Positions 13,500 to 22,402 of a stretch of 22,650 nt of DNA are shown here, one piece after another; position 1 is the stretch's first letter; every line of letters starts with the position of its first letter. The stretch comes from Erysipelotrichaceae bacterium (GTDB lineage: Bacteria > Bacillota_I > Bacilli_A > Erysipelotrichales > Erysipelotrichaceae), in assembly GCA_017620435.1 (NCBI GenBank), contig JAFZQL010000197.1, positions 1 through 22,650 of the forward strand. The letters are read 5' to 3'. A program made the position numbers and the translations under genes. Under the pieces are notes generated by a model. The model was not told the DNA's origin. It worked only from the letters and a program-made list of their open reading frames with translations, and made no database searches.

Positions 13500-14648
13500 A
13501 TGTATGAGAAGCCTATGGAATGCAAGCGATGCGGAAACAGGGATCCTGCCTATTTCTATAAGGGACACAAAGGATATTACTGCCGGAAGTGTGTCCGTTT
13601 TTCCCGTATCCTGCTGGAGGAGGAGATCCTTCCTTTGGACTACGAGATCGCGGAAGGATCGGAGGAATACAGTTTCGATTACAGGCTCACCGATCAGCAG
13701 CTGGAAGCCTCCCGGAAGTGTGTGGAGGGCCTGAAATACGCAGATGTGCTGCTTTATTGCGTGTGCGGGGCAGGGAAGACGGAGATCGCTGTTGCGAGTA
13801 TCAGTGAATATCTTTCCAGAGGACTCAAGGTTGCATATGCGATATCGAGACGGGAAGTGGTCATTGAACTGACAAAACGTTTTGAGAAGATCTTTTCCAA
13901 TGCCAGGGTAACAGGTGTCTACGGCGGTCATCATGACGAACTTACGGGAGATCTGATCGTCTGTACCTGTCATCAGCTGTTCCGCTATTATCAGACTTTT
14001 GATCTGCTGATCCTGGATGAGGCGGACGCCTTTCCGTTAAAGGGGAATGAGACGCTGATGAACATTTCGGTGAATGCCTGCAAGGGCAGAGTGCTGTATT
14101 CGACGGCTACGGTTGATGATACGCTAAGGAAGGTCATGAAAAGGCGGCCTTATCGGACGGTTGAACTCTATGTGCGGCCTTCTTTCAAGCCTCTTGCCGT
14201 CCCCGGGATCTTTTACCTGCCGAAGTATGCCGGATTGTTTGTACTGTATGTCTTATTAAGAAAAACGGAAGGTCAGTGTATCATATTTACTACCAGCAAA
14301 AAAGACTGTGAAGTCTTCTACAGGATCTTTTCCCGTTTCTTTTCCTGCACCTATGTCTATGCCGATCTGCCGGAAAGGAAGCAGCACATCGAAGATTTCC
14401 GTGATAAAAAGTACCGTTTCATCTTTGCGACGACCGTTCTGGAAAGAGGTATCACGATCAAGAACGTCAGCGTAATCATCCTCAACTTTGCGAAGATCTT
14501 CGATCAAAGCAATCTTATCCAGATGCTTGGGAGAGTGGGAAGAGGAACGGATTCCCTGAAAGGAGATGCCTATGTGATATCCGATCATTTTGATCCCGAC
14601 ATCAGGGAGACGCTGAAATATCTGAAGAAAGCGAATTCTTATCTATGA
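13500..14648 (+). CDS. comFA: ComFA-type competence DNA helicase
   Basis: A 382-residue DEAD-box ATPase that helps pull transforming DNA across the membrane in competent Gram-positives. The N-terminal zinc ribbon uses Cys8, Cys11, Cys28 and Cys31. Walker A is CGAGKTE (about 89-95), and the DEAD box is at 173-176 in LILDEADAFPL. The C-terminal helicase half has ATTVLERGITIKNVSVIIL and MLGRVGRG. The ATG at 13500 follows AGGGA. It overlaps comFC by 4 bases (ATGA), the usual comF arrangement. Shorter than the Bacillus subtilis protein but with all motifs. Confidence 0.9.
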   Translation: MYEKPMECKRCGNRDPAYFYKGHKGYYCRKCVRFSRILLEEEILPLDYEIAEGSEEYSFDYRLTDQQLEASRKCVEGLKYADVLLYCVCGAGKTEIAVASISEYLSRGLKVAYAISRREVVIELTKRFEKIFSNARVTGVYGGHHDELTGDLIVCTCHQLFRYYQTFDLLILDEADAFPLKGNETLMNISVNACKGRVLYSTATVDDTLRKVMKRRPYRTVELYVRPSFKPLAVPGIFYLPKYAGLFVLYVLLRKTEGQCIIFTTSKKDCEVFYRIFSRFFSCTYVYADLPERKQHIEDFRDKKYRFIFATTVLERGITIKNVSVIILNFAKIFDQSNLIQMLGRVGRGTDSLKGDAYVISDHFDPDIRETLKYLKKANSYL

Positions 14649-15247
14649 GATGTATCTATTGCGATAAACAGATGAAGAAGATCACCTTAAGCTCTCTGTT
14701 TCTGGAAAGGGATCTCTTGTGCATCGAATGCAGAAAGATGCTGAAAGTGAAAAGGCAATGCTTCCTGATCGAAGATCTGAAGGTGGAATCCTTCTATGAA
14801 TACGACGGGATCTTCAAGAGTCTGCTGCTGCAGTACAAGGAGTGCTGCGATGAAGCGCTGAAGGATGTCTTCCTGTATTCTTTGAAAGACTATATCCGGA
14901 TCCGTTATGCCGGGTATCGTATCCTGTTTGTACCCAGCAGCGTCGAGAAAAGACGGATGCGGGGATTTGATCATCTGGAACTGATCTTTGAAGATGTCAG
15001 GCTTCCCAGAATAAAAGGACTACAGATGAAGGAGGACCTCATTCAGGAAGGAAAGAATGCCGGGGAAAGAAGCAGGATGAAGGATAATTATTTCTATGAA
15101 GGAGAGGAATTAAACAGGGTGCTGATCGTGGACGATGTGGTAACAACAGGGTCTTCGATGCTTGGCGTATATCGGGCGATACGGGGCAGAGCCAGGCATG
15201 TCAGAGCGTTATCCTTGGCTAACAAAAAGCAATACTTTTCATTTTAA
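14645..15247 (+). CDS. comFC: ComFC-type phosphoribosyltransferase-like competence protein
   Basis: A 200-residue ComF/GntX-family protein. The N-terminal zinc finger has Cys3, Cys6, Cys26 and Cys29 (RCIYCDKQ and LLCIECRK). The phosphoribosyltransferase-type PRPP loop is VLIVDDVVTTGSSM (about 159-172), and the conserved VEKRRMRGFDHLELI is at about 100-114. In transformation, ComFC works with the ComFA helicase and is thought to bind single-stranded DNA. Its start overlaps the comFA stop, so translation is coupled. Ends just before the csp promoter. Confidence 0.88.
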   Translation: MRCIYCDKQMKKITLSSLFLERDLLCIECRKMLKVKRQCFLIEDLKVESFYEYDGIFKSLLLQYKECCDEALKDVFLYSLKDYIRIRYAGYRILFVPSSVEKRRMRGFDHLELIFEDVRLPRIKGLQMKEDLIQEGKNAGERSRMKDNYFYEGEELNRVLIVDDVVTTGSSMLGVYRAIRGRARHVRALSLANKKQYFSF

Positions 15248-15257
15248 AAACAAAGTG

Positions 15258-15266
15258 TGATAGAAT
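15258..15266 (+). promoter_or_regulatory. Promoter of the cold-shock gene
   Basis: TGATAGAAT is an extended -10 (TG at 15258, TAGAAT at 15261-15266). The -35 position holds only a weak TTCATT (15238-15243, 17-base spacer). The predicted start gives a leader of about 17 bases with AAAGGAG, so no long cold-shock 5' UTR thermosensor is present. Confidence 0.5.
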
Positions 15267-15289
15267 ATTCTGTAAAGGAGAATAAGGAA

Positions 15290-15493
15290 ATGTTAGGTAA
15301 GGTTAAAAGATTCAATAAGGTTAAGGGATTTGGCTTCATTACAGCAGATGATGGTCGTGACGTCTTTTTCCATTATTCTCAATTAATCATGGATGGTTAT
15401 AAAACCATCAACGAGGGAGCACCAGTTGAATTTGAATTAGTTGAAGGCGATCGAGGACTTCAAGCTCACAATATACAAGAGATCAAAGAGTAA
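15290..15493 (+). CDS. csp: CspA-family cold-shock protein
   Basis: A 67-residue single cold-shock domain that binds single-stranded RNA/DNA. RNP1 is KGFGFI (13-18) and RNP2 is VFFHY (26-30); LVEGDRGLQAHNI closes the barrel. I start at the ATG at 15290, which has AAAGGAG (15274-15280) upstream and gives normal Csp length; a more upstream GTG at 15257 lies within the promoter. It sits as a separate unit between comFC and secA, with its own promoter and terminator. Confidence 0.93.
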   Translation: MLGKVKRFNKVKGFGFITADDGRDVFFHYSQLIMDGYKTINEGAPVEFELVEGDRGLQAHNIQEIKE

Positions 15494-15504
15494 TCGTGAA
15501 CAGA

Positions 15505-15531
15505 AAGTTGGCTATTAAGGTCAACTTTTTT
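15505..15531 (+). terminator. Terminator of csp
   Basis: AAGTTGGC (15505-15512) pairs with GTCAACTT (15520-15527), eight pairs with one G-U, loop of 7, followed by T residues to 15531. Confidence 0.8.
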
Positions 15532-15540
15532 ATAGGCAGA

Positions 15541-15549
15541 TGTTATAAT
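15541..15549 (+). promoter_or_regulatory. Extended -10 promoter of secA-prfB
   Basis: TGTTATAAT (15541-15549) combines TGN with a perfect TATAAT, directly after the csp terminator. The -35 region (TCAACT at 15521-15526) is poor and lies in the terminator arm. The leader to the secA ATG would be about 15 bases. Confidence 0.6.
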
Positions 15550-15570
15550 TATGAAAGAATTGGAGAACAT

Positions 15571-17907
15571 ATGGGTTTATTAGATAAATTCTTTAATAGT
15601 GATAAAAAGATCCTGGATGAAGTGGAGAGAGCCGTCAGACCGGTCGATGCCTTAAAGGATCAGATGGCGGCATTAAGCGATGAACAGCTGAGAGAAAAGA
15701 CCGTCGAATTCAGGAAGCGTCTGGATGACGGAGAGACTCTGGACGACATTCAAGTCGAGGCTTTTGCCGTGGCCAGAGAGGCCGCAAGAAGAGTGATCGG
15801 GGAATATCCTTTCTTCTGTCAGCTGGAGGGCGCCTATGTCCTGCACCGCGGCGATATCGCCGAGATGAAGACCGGAGAAGGCAAGACCCTGACTTCCGTC
15901 ATGGCTGTATATTTGAATGCTTTGCCGGGAGACGGTGTTCATGTCATTACGGTCAACGAATACCTGGCACAAAGAGACAGCGAATGGATGGGAGCCATCC
16001 ACAGGTTTCTGGGTCTTACCGTCGGTCTGAATCTAAGATCCATGACTCCGGCCGAGAAGCGCAAGGCCTACGAGTGCGATATTACCTATACGACCAATGC
16101 AGAAGTCGGTTTCGACTATCTGCGTGACAACATGGTTACCAGAGTGGAAGACAGAGTATTAAGGACGCTGAACTTCGCTTTGGTGGATGAGGTCGACTCG
16201 ATCCTGATCGATGAATCAAGAACGCCTCTGATCATTTCCGGAGGAGAAAAGAAGACGGCGAACCAGTACATCAATGCGGACAGGTTTGTAAAGCGTCTGA
16301 TGAAAGAAGAAGATTACGTCATCGATGTCAAGGACAGGAATGTCCAGCTGACCGAGGAAGGCGTACATAAAGGCGAAAGAGCCTTCGGTGTCGAGAACCT
16401 TTATGATCTGGAAAACACCTCTCTGGTACACTATATCAATCAGGCTTTAAAGGCCAACTACATCATGTCCAGAGACGTGGAATATGTCGTAGAAGACCAG
16501 GAAGTCATCATCGTCGACCAGAATACCGGACGTAAGATGCCGGGTAGAGAATACTCCGATGGTCTGCATCAGGCGATACAGGCCAAGGAAGGTGTTCCGA
16601 TCAAGCAGGAAACTACCACCCTGGCGACGATCACCTATCAGAACTTTTTCCGTCTTTACAAGAAGCTTGCGGGCATGACCGGTACAGCCAAGACCGAAGA
16701 GGAAGAATTCCTCTCCATCTACAATATGCGGGTCGTCGAGATCCCTACCAACAAGCCGGTCATCAGAAACGATAATGCCGACCTGGTTTTCGGTACGAAG
16801 AAAGCCAAGTACCATGCCCTGCTGGAAGAAGTAAAAGAGCTCTATGCGAAAGGACAGCCGGTGCTGGTCGGTACGATATCCGTTGAAACATCTGAACTGA
16901 TTTCCAGGATGTTTAAACAGGCCAGGATCAGACATGAAGTACTCAATGCCAAGAACCACGCCAGAGAGGCTGACATCATCGCCAAGGCGGGAAGAGAAGG
17001 TTCCGTCACCATCGCCACCAACATGGCAGGACGTGGTACCGACATCAAGCTGACGGACAGATCCCGTGAACTGGGAGGATTGGCCGTCATCGGTTCTGAA
17101 CGCCATGAATCCAGACGTATCGACAATCAGCTGAGAGGACGTTCCGGCAGACAGGGAGACCCGGGTTATTCCCGTTTCTATGTTTCTCTGGAAGATGAAC
17201 TGATGGTCAGGTTCGGATCCGACCGCATTTCCGGACTTTTTGCCCAGATGGGGGATATCCCGATCGAAAATAAAACCGTTACCAAGGCAATTTCCAGCGC
17301 GCAGAAACGCGTTGAGGGACTGAACTTCGATATCCGTAAAGCTCTGCTGGACTACGACGATGTTATGCGTCAGCAAAGGGAAACGATGTATGCGCAGCGC
17401 AATTTCATTCTGGAGAACGAGGATATTCATTCTGTTGTCGAGAACATGTTCAAGCGGGAGATGGAAAACATCGTGGAATCCAACGTCAGCATCGACGGCA
17501 AGAAGGAGGTCATCGATACCGAATCCATCGCCAGACGTCTTAACAACATGGGCGTTTCCGGCTTTGAGCAGAAGATGATCGAAGGCTTAAGCAAGGAAGA
17601 AACCATAGAGAAGTGCCTGGATGCTTCTTTCGGTGCTTATGAAAACAAGATCAAGCCGGTAAGGAAGCAGATCCTGCCGGTGGAAAGAACAATGGTCCTT
17701 AGACTGATGGACCGTGCCTGGCAGAATCAGATCGACGTCATGTCCAAGCTGAGGGAAGGCATTCATCTGCGTTCCTATGCCCAGAACAATCCTCTCCGGG
17801 CATATGTCGAAGAAGGCTACGAACTGTTTGAGATGATGATGAATACGATCTCCAACGATGTCGTGACTTTCTGCAATAATCTGAAGATCGTTATAAAGGA
17901 GAAATAA
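15571..17907 (+). CDS. secA: Preprotein translocase ATPase SecA
   Basis: A 778-residue SecA motor driving secretion through SecYEG. Walker A is MKTGEGKTLTS (about 99-109), the Walker B region has LVDEVDSILIDESRTP, and motif VI is LRGRSGRQGDPG; the preprotein cross-linking and helical scaffold regions follow. Translation starts at the ATG at 15571 (MGLLDKFF, GGAG upstream); an in-frame GTG at 15496 lies before the promoter. It ends at NNLKIVIKEK without the C-terminal zinc-binding tail found in many SecA proteins, so it is a shorter, tail-less form. prfB follows one base after the stop codon, the common secA-prfB linkage. Confidence 0.97.
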   Translation: MGLLDKFFNSDKKILDEVERAVRPVDALKDQMAALSDEQLREKTVEFRKRLDDGETLDDIQVEAFAVAREAARRVIGEYPFFCQLEGAYVLHRGDIAEMKTGEGKTLTSVMAVYLNALPGDGVHVITVNEYLAQRDSEWMGAIHRFLGLTVGLNLRSMTPAEKRKAYECDITYTTNAEVGFDYLRDNMVTRVEDRVLRTLNFALVDEVDSILIDESRTPLIISGGEKKTANQYINADRFVKRLMKEEDYVIDVKDRNVQLTEEGVHKGERAFGVENLYDLENTSLVHYINQALKANYIMSRDVEYVVEDQEVIIVDQNTGRKMPGREYSDGLHQAIQAKEGVPIKQETTTLATITYQNFFRLYKKLAGMTGTAKTEEEEFLSIYNMRVVEIPTNKPVIRNDNADLVFGTKKAKYHALLEEVKELYAKGQPVLVGTISVETSELISRMFKQARIRHEVLNAKNHAREADIIAKAGREGSVTIATNMAGRGTDIKLTDRSRELGGLAVIGSERHESRRIDNQLRGRSGRQGDPGYSRFYVSLEDELMVRFGSDRISGLFAQMGDIPIENKTVTKAISSAQKRVEGLNFDIRKALLDYDDVMRQQRETMYAQRNFILENEDIHSVVENMFKREMENIVESNVSIDGKKEVIDTESIARRLNNMGVSGFEQKMIEGLSKEETIEKCLDASFGAYENKIKPVRKQILPVERTMVLRLMDRAWQNQIDVMSKLREGIHLRSYAQNNPLRAYVEEGYELFEMMMNTISNDVVTFCNNLKIVIKEK

Positions 17908-17908
17908 C

Positions 17909-19007
17909 GTGGAAATATATGAAATGAAACAAGGCCTGAACACTTCCTTAAAGAAGTTAAAAGATTTAGGCGACTCTCTTTGACCTCGCTGAGATTGATA
18001 AGAAAATAGGCGAGCTGGAACAGCAGCAGAGTTCAGAAACGTTCTGGTCGGATCAGAAGAAGGCCCAGAGCGTGATTAAGGAATACAATACGCTGAAGGA
18101 TCTAAGAAACAGGTATTATCGAAACGAGAAGGATATTACCTCTTTATTGAGTGAAGTAGATGAACTGACGAAGAACTATGATGCGGAACTTTTTGAACTG
18201 CTGAATGAAGAGTATGCGGAAGTAAGCAAGAACTTTGAGGATTTTGAAATCAAGGTGCTGCTTTCCAACGACTACGACCATTCCAACGCCCTGCTGGAGA
18301 TCCATCCGGGAGCAGGAGGAACGGAGTCCCAGGACTGGGCGGAAATGCTTTTCAGGATGTATCAGCGTTATGCCCAGAACAACGGCTACGGTTTTGAGGT
18401 GATTGACTACGAAGAAGCCGATGAAGCGGGAATCAAGTCCTGTCTTGTCTGTATCAAAGGAGACATGGCCTACGGTTATCTGAAAGGAGAATCAGGCGTA
18501 CACCGTCTGGTCCGCATTTCGCCGTTTGACGCTTCCAGCAGAAGACATACCTCGTTTGCTTCGGTGGAGGTTCTTCCGGAATTCAACAACGAGATCGACA
18601 TCGAGATCAGGGACGAAGATCTGGAAGTCGATACAATGCGTTCTTCCGGAGCGGGAGGTCAGCACATCAACAAGACCGACTCTGCCGTACGTATGAAACA
18701 CATTCCGACCGGTCTAATGGCCTTCTCGCAGTCCGAGAGATCACAGATCCTGAATCGGGAGAAATGTCTGAGCATTCTCAAAGCCAAGCTTTATCAGAAA
18801 GCGATTGAAGACAGAGAGAACGAAAAGAGAGCCCTGAAAGGCGAACAGAAGAAGATCGAATGGGGTTCACAGATCCGTTCCTACGTCTTCTGTCCGTATA
18901 CTCTGGTGAAGGATCACCGTACCAATTATGAAGAAGGCAACGTGGATAAAGTCATGAACGGCGAGATCAGCAATTTCCTGTTTGCCTACCTGAAATCACA
19001 GATCTAA
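17909..19007 (+). CDS. prfB: Peptide chain release factor 2, with programmed +1 frameshift
   Basis: RF2 ends translation at UGA and UAA. The frame starts at GTG 17909 (AAAGGAG at 17895-17901 inside secA) and reads 24 codons to an in-frame UGA at 17981-17983 in CTT-TGA-C. Skipping T17981 continues at GAC 17982 through to 19007, giving about 365 residues, normal for RF2. The specificity tripeptide SPF is at about 204-206, and GGQ at about 249-251 in SGAGGQHINKTDSAVR. The second-frame N-terminal part (DLAEIDKKIGELEQQ, FWSDQKKAQSV) matches RF2. It is coupled to secA upstream, and the symporter gene starts 2 bases downstream. Confidence 0.96.
17968..17984 (+). promoter_or_regulatory. RF2 +1 recoding site
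   Basis: CTT TGA C (17978-17984) is the classical RF2 slip site: when RF2 is scarce, the ribosome shifts +1 at CTT and reads GAC. The internal Shine-Dalgarno-like stimulator is weak here: only AGG (17968-17970) is visible, seven bases before CTT rather than the strong AGGGGG three bases before it in Escherichia coli. Confidence 0.93.
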
Positions 19008-19009
19008 TC

Positions 19010-20182
19010 ATGAAGAAGAACATCAGTCTTTTTACATTTATTGCACTGCTTCTGGGAATCGTCTTCGGACTGTTCTTTTCGAAATACACCGATCAGATCG
19101 CCTTTATCGGAACCTGGTACATCACTTTCCTGAAATACATGATCGTTCCGGTCGTGTTTACCAGCATCACGGTCTCTATCTATGATTCCAGAAACCTGAA
19201 AAACCGTCTGGTAATCAGAACAATAGCGCTGTTTGTGACATTGTTTACAGCGTCTTTCCTGCTTTCTTCGCTGATCGTAGTGCTTATCGATCCAAGCAGG
19301 GGCTTTATTCTCGAAGAAGTGGAGTGGAACGGATCAACGGCACAGTTTGATCTGAGCCAGATGCTTCTGAATCTGATTCCCAAGGATCTGAACAAGTTCC
19401 TGACAGGTTCTTATCTGTTTTTTGTGATTGCGGTCTCTTTTCTGACGGGGTATCTGTGTTCCTTGTTTAGAAGCGGAGACAGGCTGATCGATGCGATCAG
19501 AAGAATAAAAGAATTTCTGTTTAAGATCCTGGAGTATTTCATGTATATAACGCCGTTTGCGGTGTTCTCGCTGATTTCCGTCACGGTAGCGCGTTATGGT
19601 TCAATGCTGCTGGGTGTGGGAGTCAGATACATTCTGACGGCCTACCTGTGCGCTCTGGCTGTTCTGATCATTGTCATGATCCTGCCGGTCCTGATCATCC
19701 GCAGGATATCGCCTGCCGCATTTATTCAGAAAGTCAACAGGATCTGGCTGATGACGGTCACGACCTGTTCCTCCAGCGCTACGCTTCCTTATACGATCAA
19801 GACCTGCAAGGAAGAATTCAGTATTCCCGAGGAGATCACCGATGTGGTCGTTCCGCTGGGCTGTACGATCCACATGTGCGGAGGAGCCGTATCGTTCTCT
19901 TTGCTGGGACTGTTCTGCAGCAGACTCTTCGGCATTGAAATGACATTGTCAAGATATCTGCTGATGCTGGTATCGGCAATCCTGATCAACATGTCCGCTC
20001 CGGGCATTCCTAACGGCGGTGTTGTGGTTGGTGCGACTTATCTGCAGCTTCTGGGTATCCCTTTAAATTTCATCGGTTTCTATTCCGGAATCTATAAGCT
20101 GCTGGATATGGTCTATACATCTTTGAATGTGACCGGAGATATTACCGCCGGTGTGATCATCGATCATCTGAATCGGAAATAG
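19010..20182 (+). CDS. Dicarboxylate/amino acid:cation symporter (DAACS family)
   Basis: A 390-residue secondary transporter of the glutamate/aspartate/dicarboxylate symporter (SDF) fold. Marker segments are the serine-rich re-entrant loop TTCSSSATLPYTIK (HP1), GCTIHMCGGAVSF in TM7, and NMSAPGIPNGGVVVGATYLQ (HP2). The first predicted span begins at residue about 4. The ATG at 19010 lies 2 bases after the prfB stop with no clear Shine-Dalgarno sequence, so it likely depends on coupled translation. It is probably co-transcribed with secA-prfB; no terminator is evident before the metG promoter. Substrate (glutamate, aspartate, serine or dicarboxylate) is not determined. Confidence 0.87.
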   Translation: MKKNISLFTFIALLLGIVFGLFFSKYTDQIAFIGTWYITFLKYMIVPVVFTSITVSIYDSRNLKNRLVIRTIALFVTLFTASFLLSSLIVVLIDPSRGFILEEVEWNGSTAQFDLSQMLLNLIPKDLNKFLTGSYLFFVIAVSFLTGYLCSLFRSGDRLIDAIRRIKEFLFKILEYFMYITPFAVFSLISVTVARYGSMLLGVGVRYILTAYLCALAVLIIVMILPVLIIRRISPAAFIQKVNRIWLMTVTTCSSSATLPYTIKTCKEEFSIPEEITDVVVPLGCTIHMCGGAVSFSLLGLFCSRLFGIEMTLSRYLLMLVSAILINMSAPGIPNGGVVVGATYLQLLGIPLNFIGFYSGIYKLLDMVYTSLNVTGDITAGVIIDHLNRK

Positions 20183-20204
20183 AATATGGATTTTTGAATT
20201 AATA

Positions 20205-20213
20205 TGCTAGAAT
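20205..20213 (+). promoter_or_regulatory. Extended -10 promoter of the metG T-box transcript
   Basis: TGCTAGAAT (20205-20213) is an extended -10 element. The -35 position (TATGGA, 20185-20190) is weak. Transcription would start at about 20220, at the front of the T-box leader. Confidence 0.55.
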
Positions 20214-20219
20214 AGAGTT

Positions 20220-20416
20220 AGCTTTGAAGGATAGATCGGTCGTTCGAGACTTGCAGAGAGCCGGTGGATGGTGAAAACCGGCAGGGAGGATGGCTGAAGA
20301 TGGATCCGGAGCTTTCCGTTCGACAGGTAGGACGGGACGTAGACCCGCGTTAAGGGAATGAAGTGACAAACAAAGGTGGTACCGCGCTTATGCGCCCTTG
20401 GAATCACCTTTTTATT
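20220..20416 (+). promoter_or_regulatory. T-box riboswitch, Met (AUG) specifier
   Basis: A leader of about 200 bases between the symporter and metG genes. AGAGAG (20255-20260) and the distal hairpin GCCGG...CCGGC mark stem I; the specifier is AUG at 20300-20302 in CTGAAGATGGATCCGGAGC. The T-box sequence AGGTGGTACCGCG lies at 20374-20386. The terminator pairs AAAGGTG (20372-20378) with CACCTTT (20405-20411), followed by T residues. Uncharged initiator or elongator tRNA-Met should stabilise the antiterminator and allow metG transcription. Confidence 0.9.
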
Positions 20417-20431
20417 TTTATGGAGGATCAT

Positions 20432-22360
20432 ATGGAAAACAAAGGAAAGTATTACATCACCACGGCAATCGCCTATGCCAGCGGCAAACCGCATATCGGC
20501 AATACCTATGAGATCATCATGGCTGACAGCATTGCCCGCTACAAGAGACTGCTGGGCTACGATGTCCGTTTCCAGACGGGCACGGATGAGCACGGCCAGA
20601 AGATCGAAGAGAAAGCCAGAAACGCCGGCATGACGCCGAAGGCTTTTGTCGACAAACAGGCAGGAGAAATCAAGAGGATCTTCGATCTGATGAATACTTC
20701 CTACGACAAGTTCATCCGTACGACCGATGACTATCATGAAAAAGAAGTACAGAAGATCTTCAAGAAACTCTATGATCAGGGAGACATCTACAAGAGCGAA
20801 TACGAAGGCTGGTACTGTACGCCTTGCGAGTCGTTCTGGACGGAATCCCAGCTGGTGGATGGCAAGTGTCCGACCTGCGGAGCAGAGGTGCATAAAGAAA
20901 AGGAAGAATCCTATTTCTTTAAACTGAGCAAGTATCAGAAACAGCTGGAAGAATACATCGAGACACATCCGGAATTCATTCAGCCGGAATCCCGTAAAAA
21001 CGAGATGCTGAACAACTTCATCAGACCGGGACTGCAGGATCTTTGCGTATCCCGTACTTCTTTCAAGTGGGGAATTCCGGTCGACTTCGATGACAAGCAT
21101 GTCGTCTATGTCTGGATCGATGCCTTAAGCAACTATATCACCGGTCTTGGATACCATCTCGACGGCAAGAATGATGAACTCTATGAGAAGTTCTGGCCTG
21201 CAGATCTGCATCTGATCGGCAAGGACATTGTCCGTTTCCACACCATCTACTGGCCGATCATGCTGATGGCGATCGGAGAGCCGCTGCCGAAACAGGTCTT
21301 CGGTCATCCGTGGATGCTGGTAGGGGAAGACAAGATCTCCAAATCCAAGGGGAATGCCATCTATGCCGATGATCTGGTCGATTTCTTCGGCGTGGATGCT
21401 GTCAGATACTATGTCCTGCACGAGATGCCTTTTGCCCAGGATGGAACCATTACCTGGGAACTGATGATCGAGAGGATCAATTCCGATCTGGCCAACGTTT
21501 TCGGAAACCTGGTAAACAGAACGGTCGCCATGACCAACAAGTATTTCGACGGCCGGCTGAACAGGAACTTCAAGGAAGAACCGCTGGATCAGGAACTGAA
21601 GGAATTCGCTTTACAGACAGTCAGGACTGTCGATGAGAAGATGGATCAGCTGCGTGTCGGCGATTCCCTGGAAGCCATTCTGGAACTGTTCAGAAGATGC
21701 AACAAGTACATCGATGAGACCGCTCCTTGGACGCTGGCAAAGGATGAAGAACAGAAAGACAGGCTGAATACGGTCCTCTACAATCTGCTGGAAGGAATCC
21801 GTTTCGGTACGGTCCTGCTGGCTCCGTTCATGCCTGAAACGACTGAAAAAGTCTTTGCGCAGCTCAATACGCAGGAAACGTCCTATGATTCTTTGACTGC
21901 TTTCGGTGCCTATGAATGCAACAAGGTTACGGAAAAACCGGAAGTCCTGTTTGCCAGACTGGATCCGGAAAAGACGCTGAAAGAGATCCACGAAAAGCTG
22001 GATCAGGGGAAAGTGAAAATCGAACATAAACCTGAAATCGAGTTCCCAGAATTCGATAAGGTCGAAATGGTCGTAGGCAAGGTCATCGAATGCAAGAAGC
22101 ATCTGGACGCCGATAAGATCCTTGTCTTTAATGTGGACTTCGCTTATGAACAAAGACAGATCCTTTCCGGTGTAGCGGAGTTCTACAAGCCGGAAGAACT
22201 GGTCGGAAGAAAAGTCATCGCCGTCATGAATCTGAAACCGAGGAAGATCAGAGGTCTGGATTCCAACGGCATGCTGCTGTCAGCCGTCAAGGAAGAAAAC
22301 GGAAAAGAAAAGCTCGAGCTGCTGACTTCGGAAATGGAGATCGGTTCCATCGTCTGCTAA
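20432..22360 (+). CDS. metG: Methionyl-tRNA synthetase
   Basis: A 642-residue class I synthetase charging tRNA-Met. The HIGH motif is HIGN at 21-24 in SGKPHIGNTYE; the KMSKS motif is KISKSKGN at 301-308. A zinc knuckle uses Cys129, Cys132 (WYCTPCE), Cys146 and Cys149 (GKCPTCG). The C-terminal about 100 residues form an EMAP-II/Trbp-like tRNA-binding domain (FDKVEMVVGKVIEC to the end), which promotes dimerisation. The ATG at 20432 has TGGAGG upstream. Transcription is controlled by the Met T-box directly before it. Confidence 0.96.
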   Translation: MENKGKYYITTAIAYASGKPHIGNTYEIIMADSIARYKRLLGYDVRFQTGTDEHGQKIEEKARNAGMTPKAFVDKQAGEIKRIFDLMNTSYDKFIRTTDDYHEKEVQKIFKKLYDQGDIYKSEYEGWYCTPCESFWTESQLVDGKCPTCGAEVHKEKEESYFFKLSKYQKQLEEYIETHPEFIQPESRKNEMLNNFIRPGLQDLCVSRTSFKWGIPVDFDDKHVVYVWIDALSNYITGLGYHLDGKNDELYEKFWPADLHLIGKDIVRFHTIYWPIMLMAIGEPLPKQVFGHPWMLVGEDKISKSKGNAIYADDLVDFFGVDAVRYYVLHEMPFAQDGTITWELMIERINSDLANVFGNLVNRTVAMTNKYFDGRLNRNFKEEPLDQELKEFALQTVRTVDEKMDQLRVGDSLEAILELFRRCNKYIDETAPWTLAKDEEQKDRLNTVLYNLLEGIRFGTVLLAPFMPETTEKVFAQLNTQETSYDSLTAFGAYECNKVTEKPEVLFARLDPEKTLKEIHEKLDQGKVKIEHKPEIEFPEFDKVEMVVGKVIECKKHLDADKILVFNVDFAYEQRQILSGVAEFYKPEELVGRKVIAVMNLKPRKIRGLDSNGMLLSAVKEENGKEKLELLTSEMEIGSIVC

Positions 22361-22367
22361 GAAAAGA

Positions 22368-22396
22368 GTTACAGATAGTATTCTGTTGGTTATAAT
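22368..22396 (+). promoter_or_regulatory. Promoter of murT, leaderless geometry
   Basis: GTTACA (22368-22373), a 17-base spacer and perfect TATAAT (22391-22396). The seventh base after the -10 is the A of the start codon at 22403, and there is no Shine-Dalgarno sequence in the interval, so the mRNA likely starts at the ATG. Confidence 0.65.
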
Positions 22397-22402
22397 AAAG
22401 TT

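Noticed and set aside
15496..15570. Upstream GTG start for secA at 15496
   Set aside because: The added 25 residues are read through the csp terminator and secA promoter; ATG 15571 has a ribosome site and matches SecA N-termini.
16447..17430. 327-codon open frame on the minus strand opposite secA
   Set aside because: It mirrors secA codon structure, has no recognisable domain and no ribosome site, and secA motifs are certain on the plus strand.
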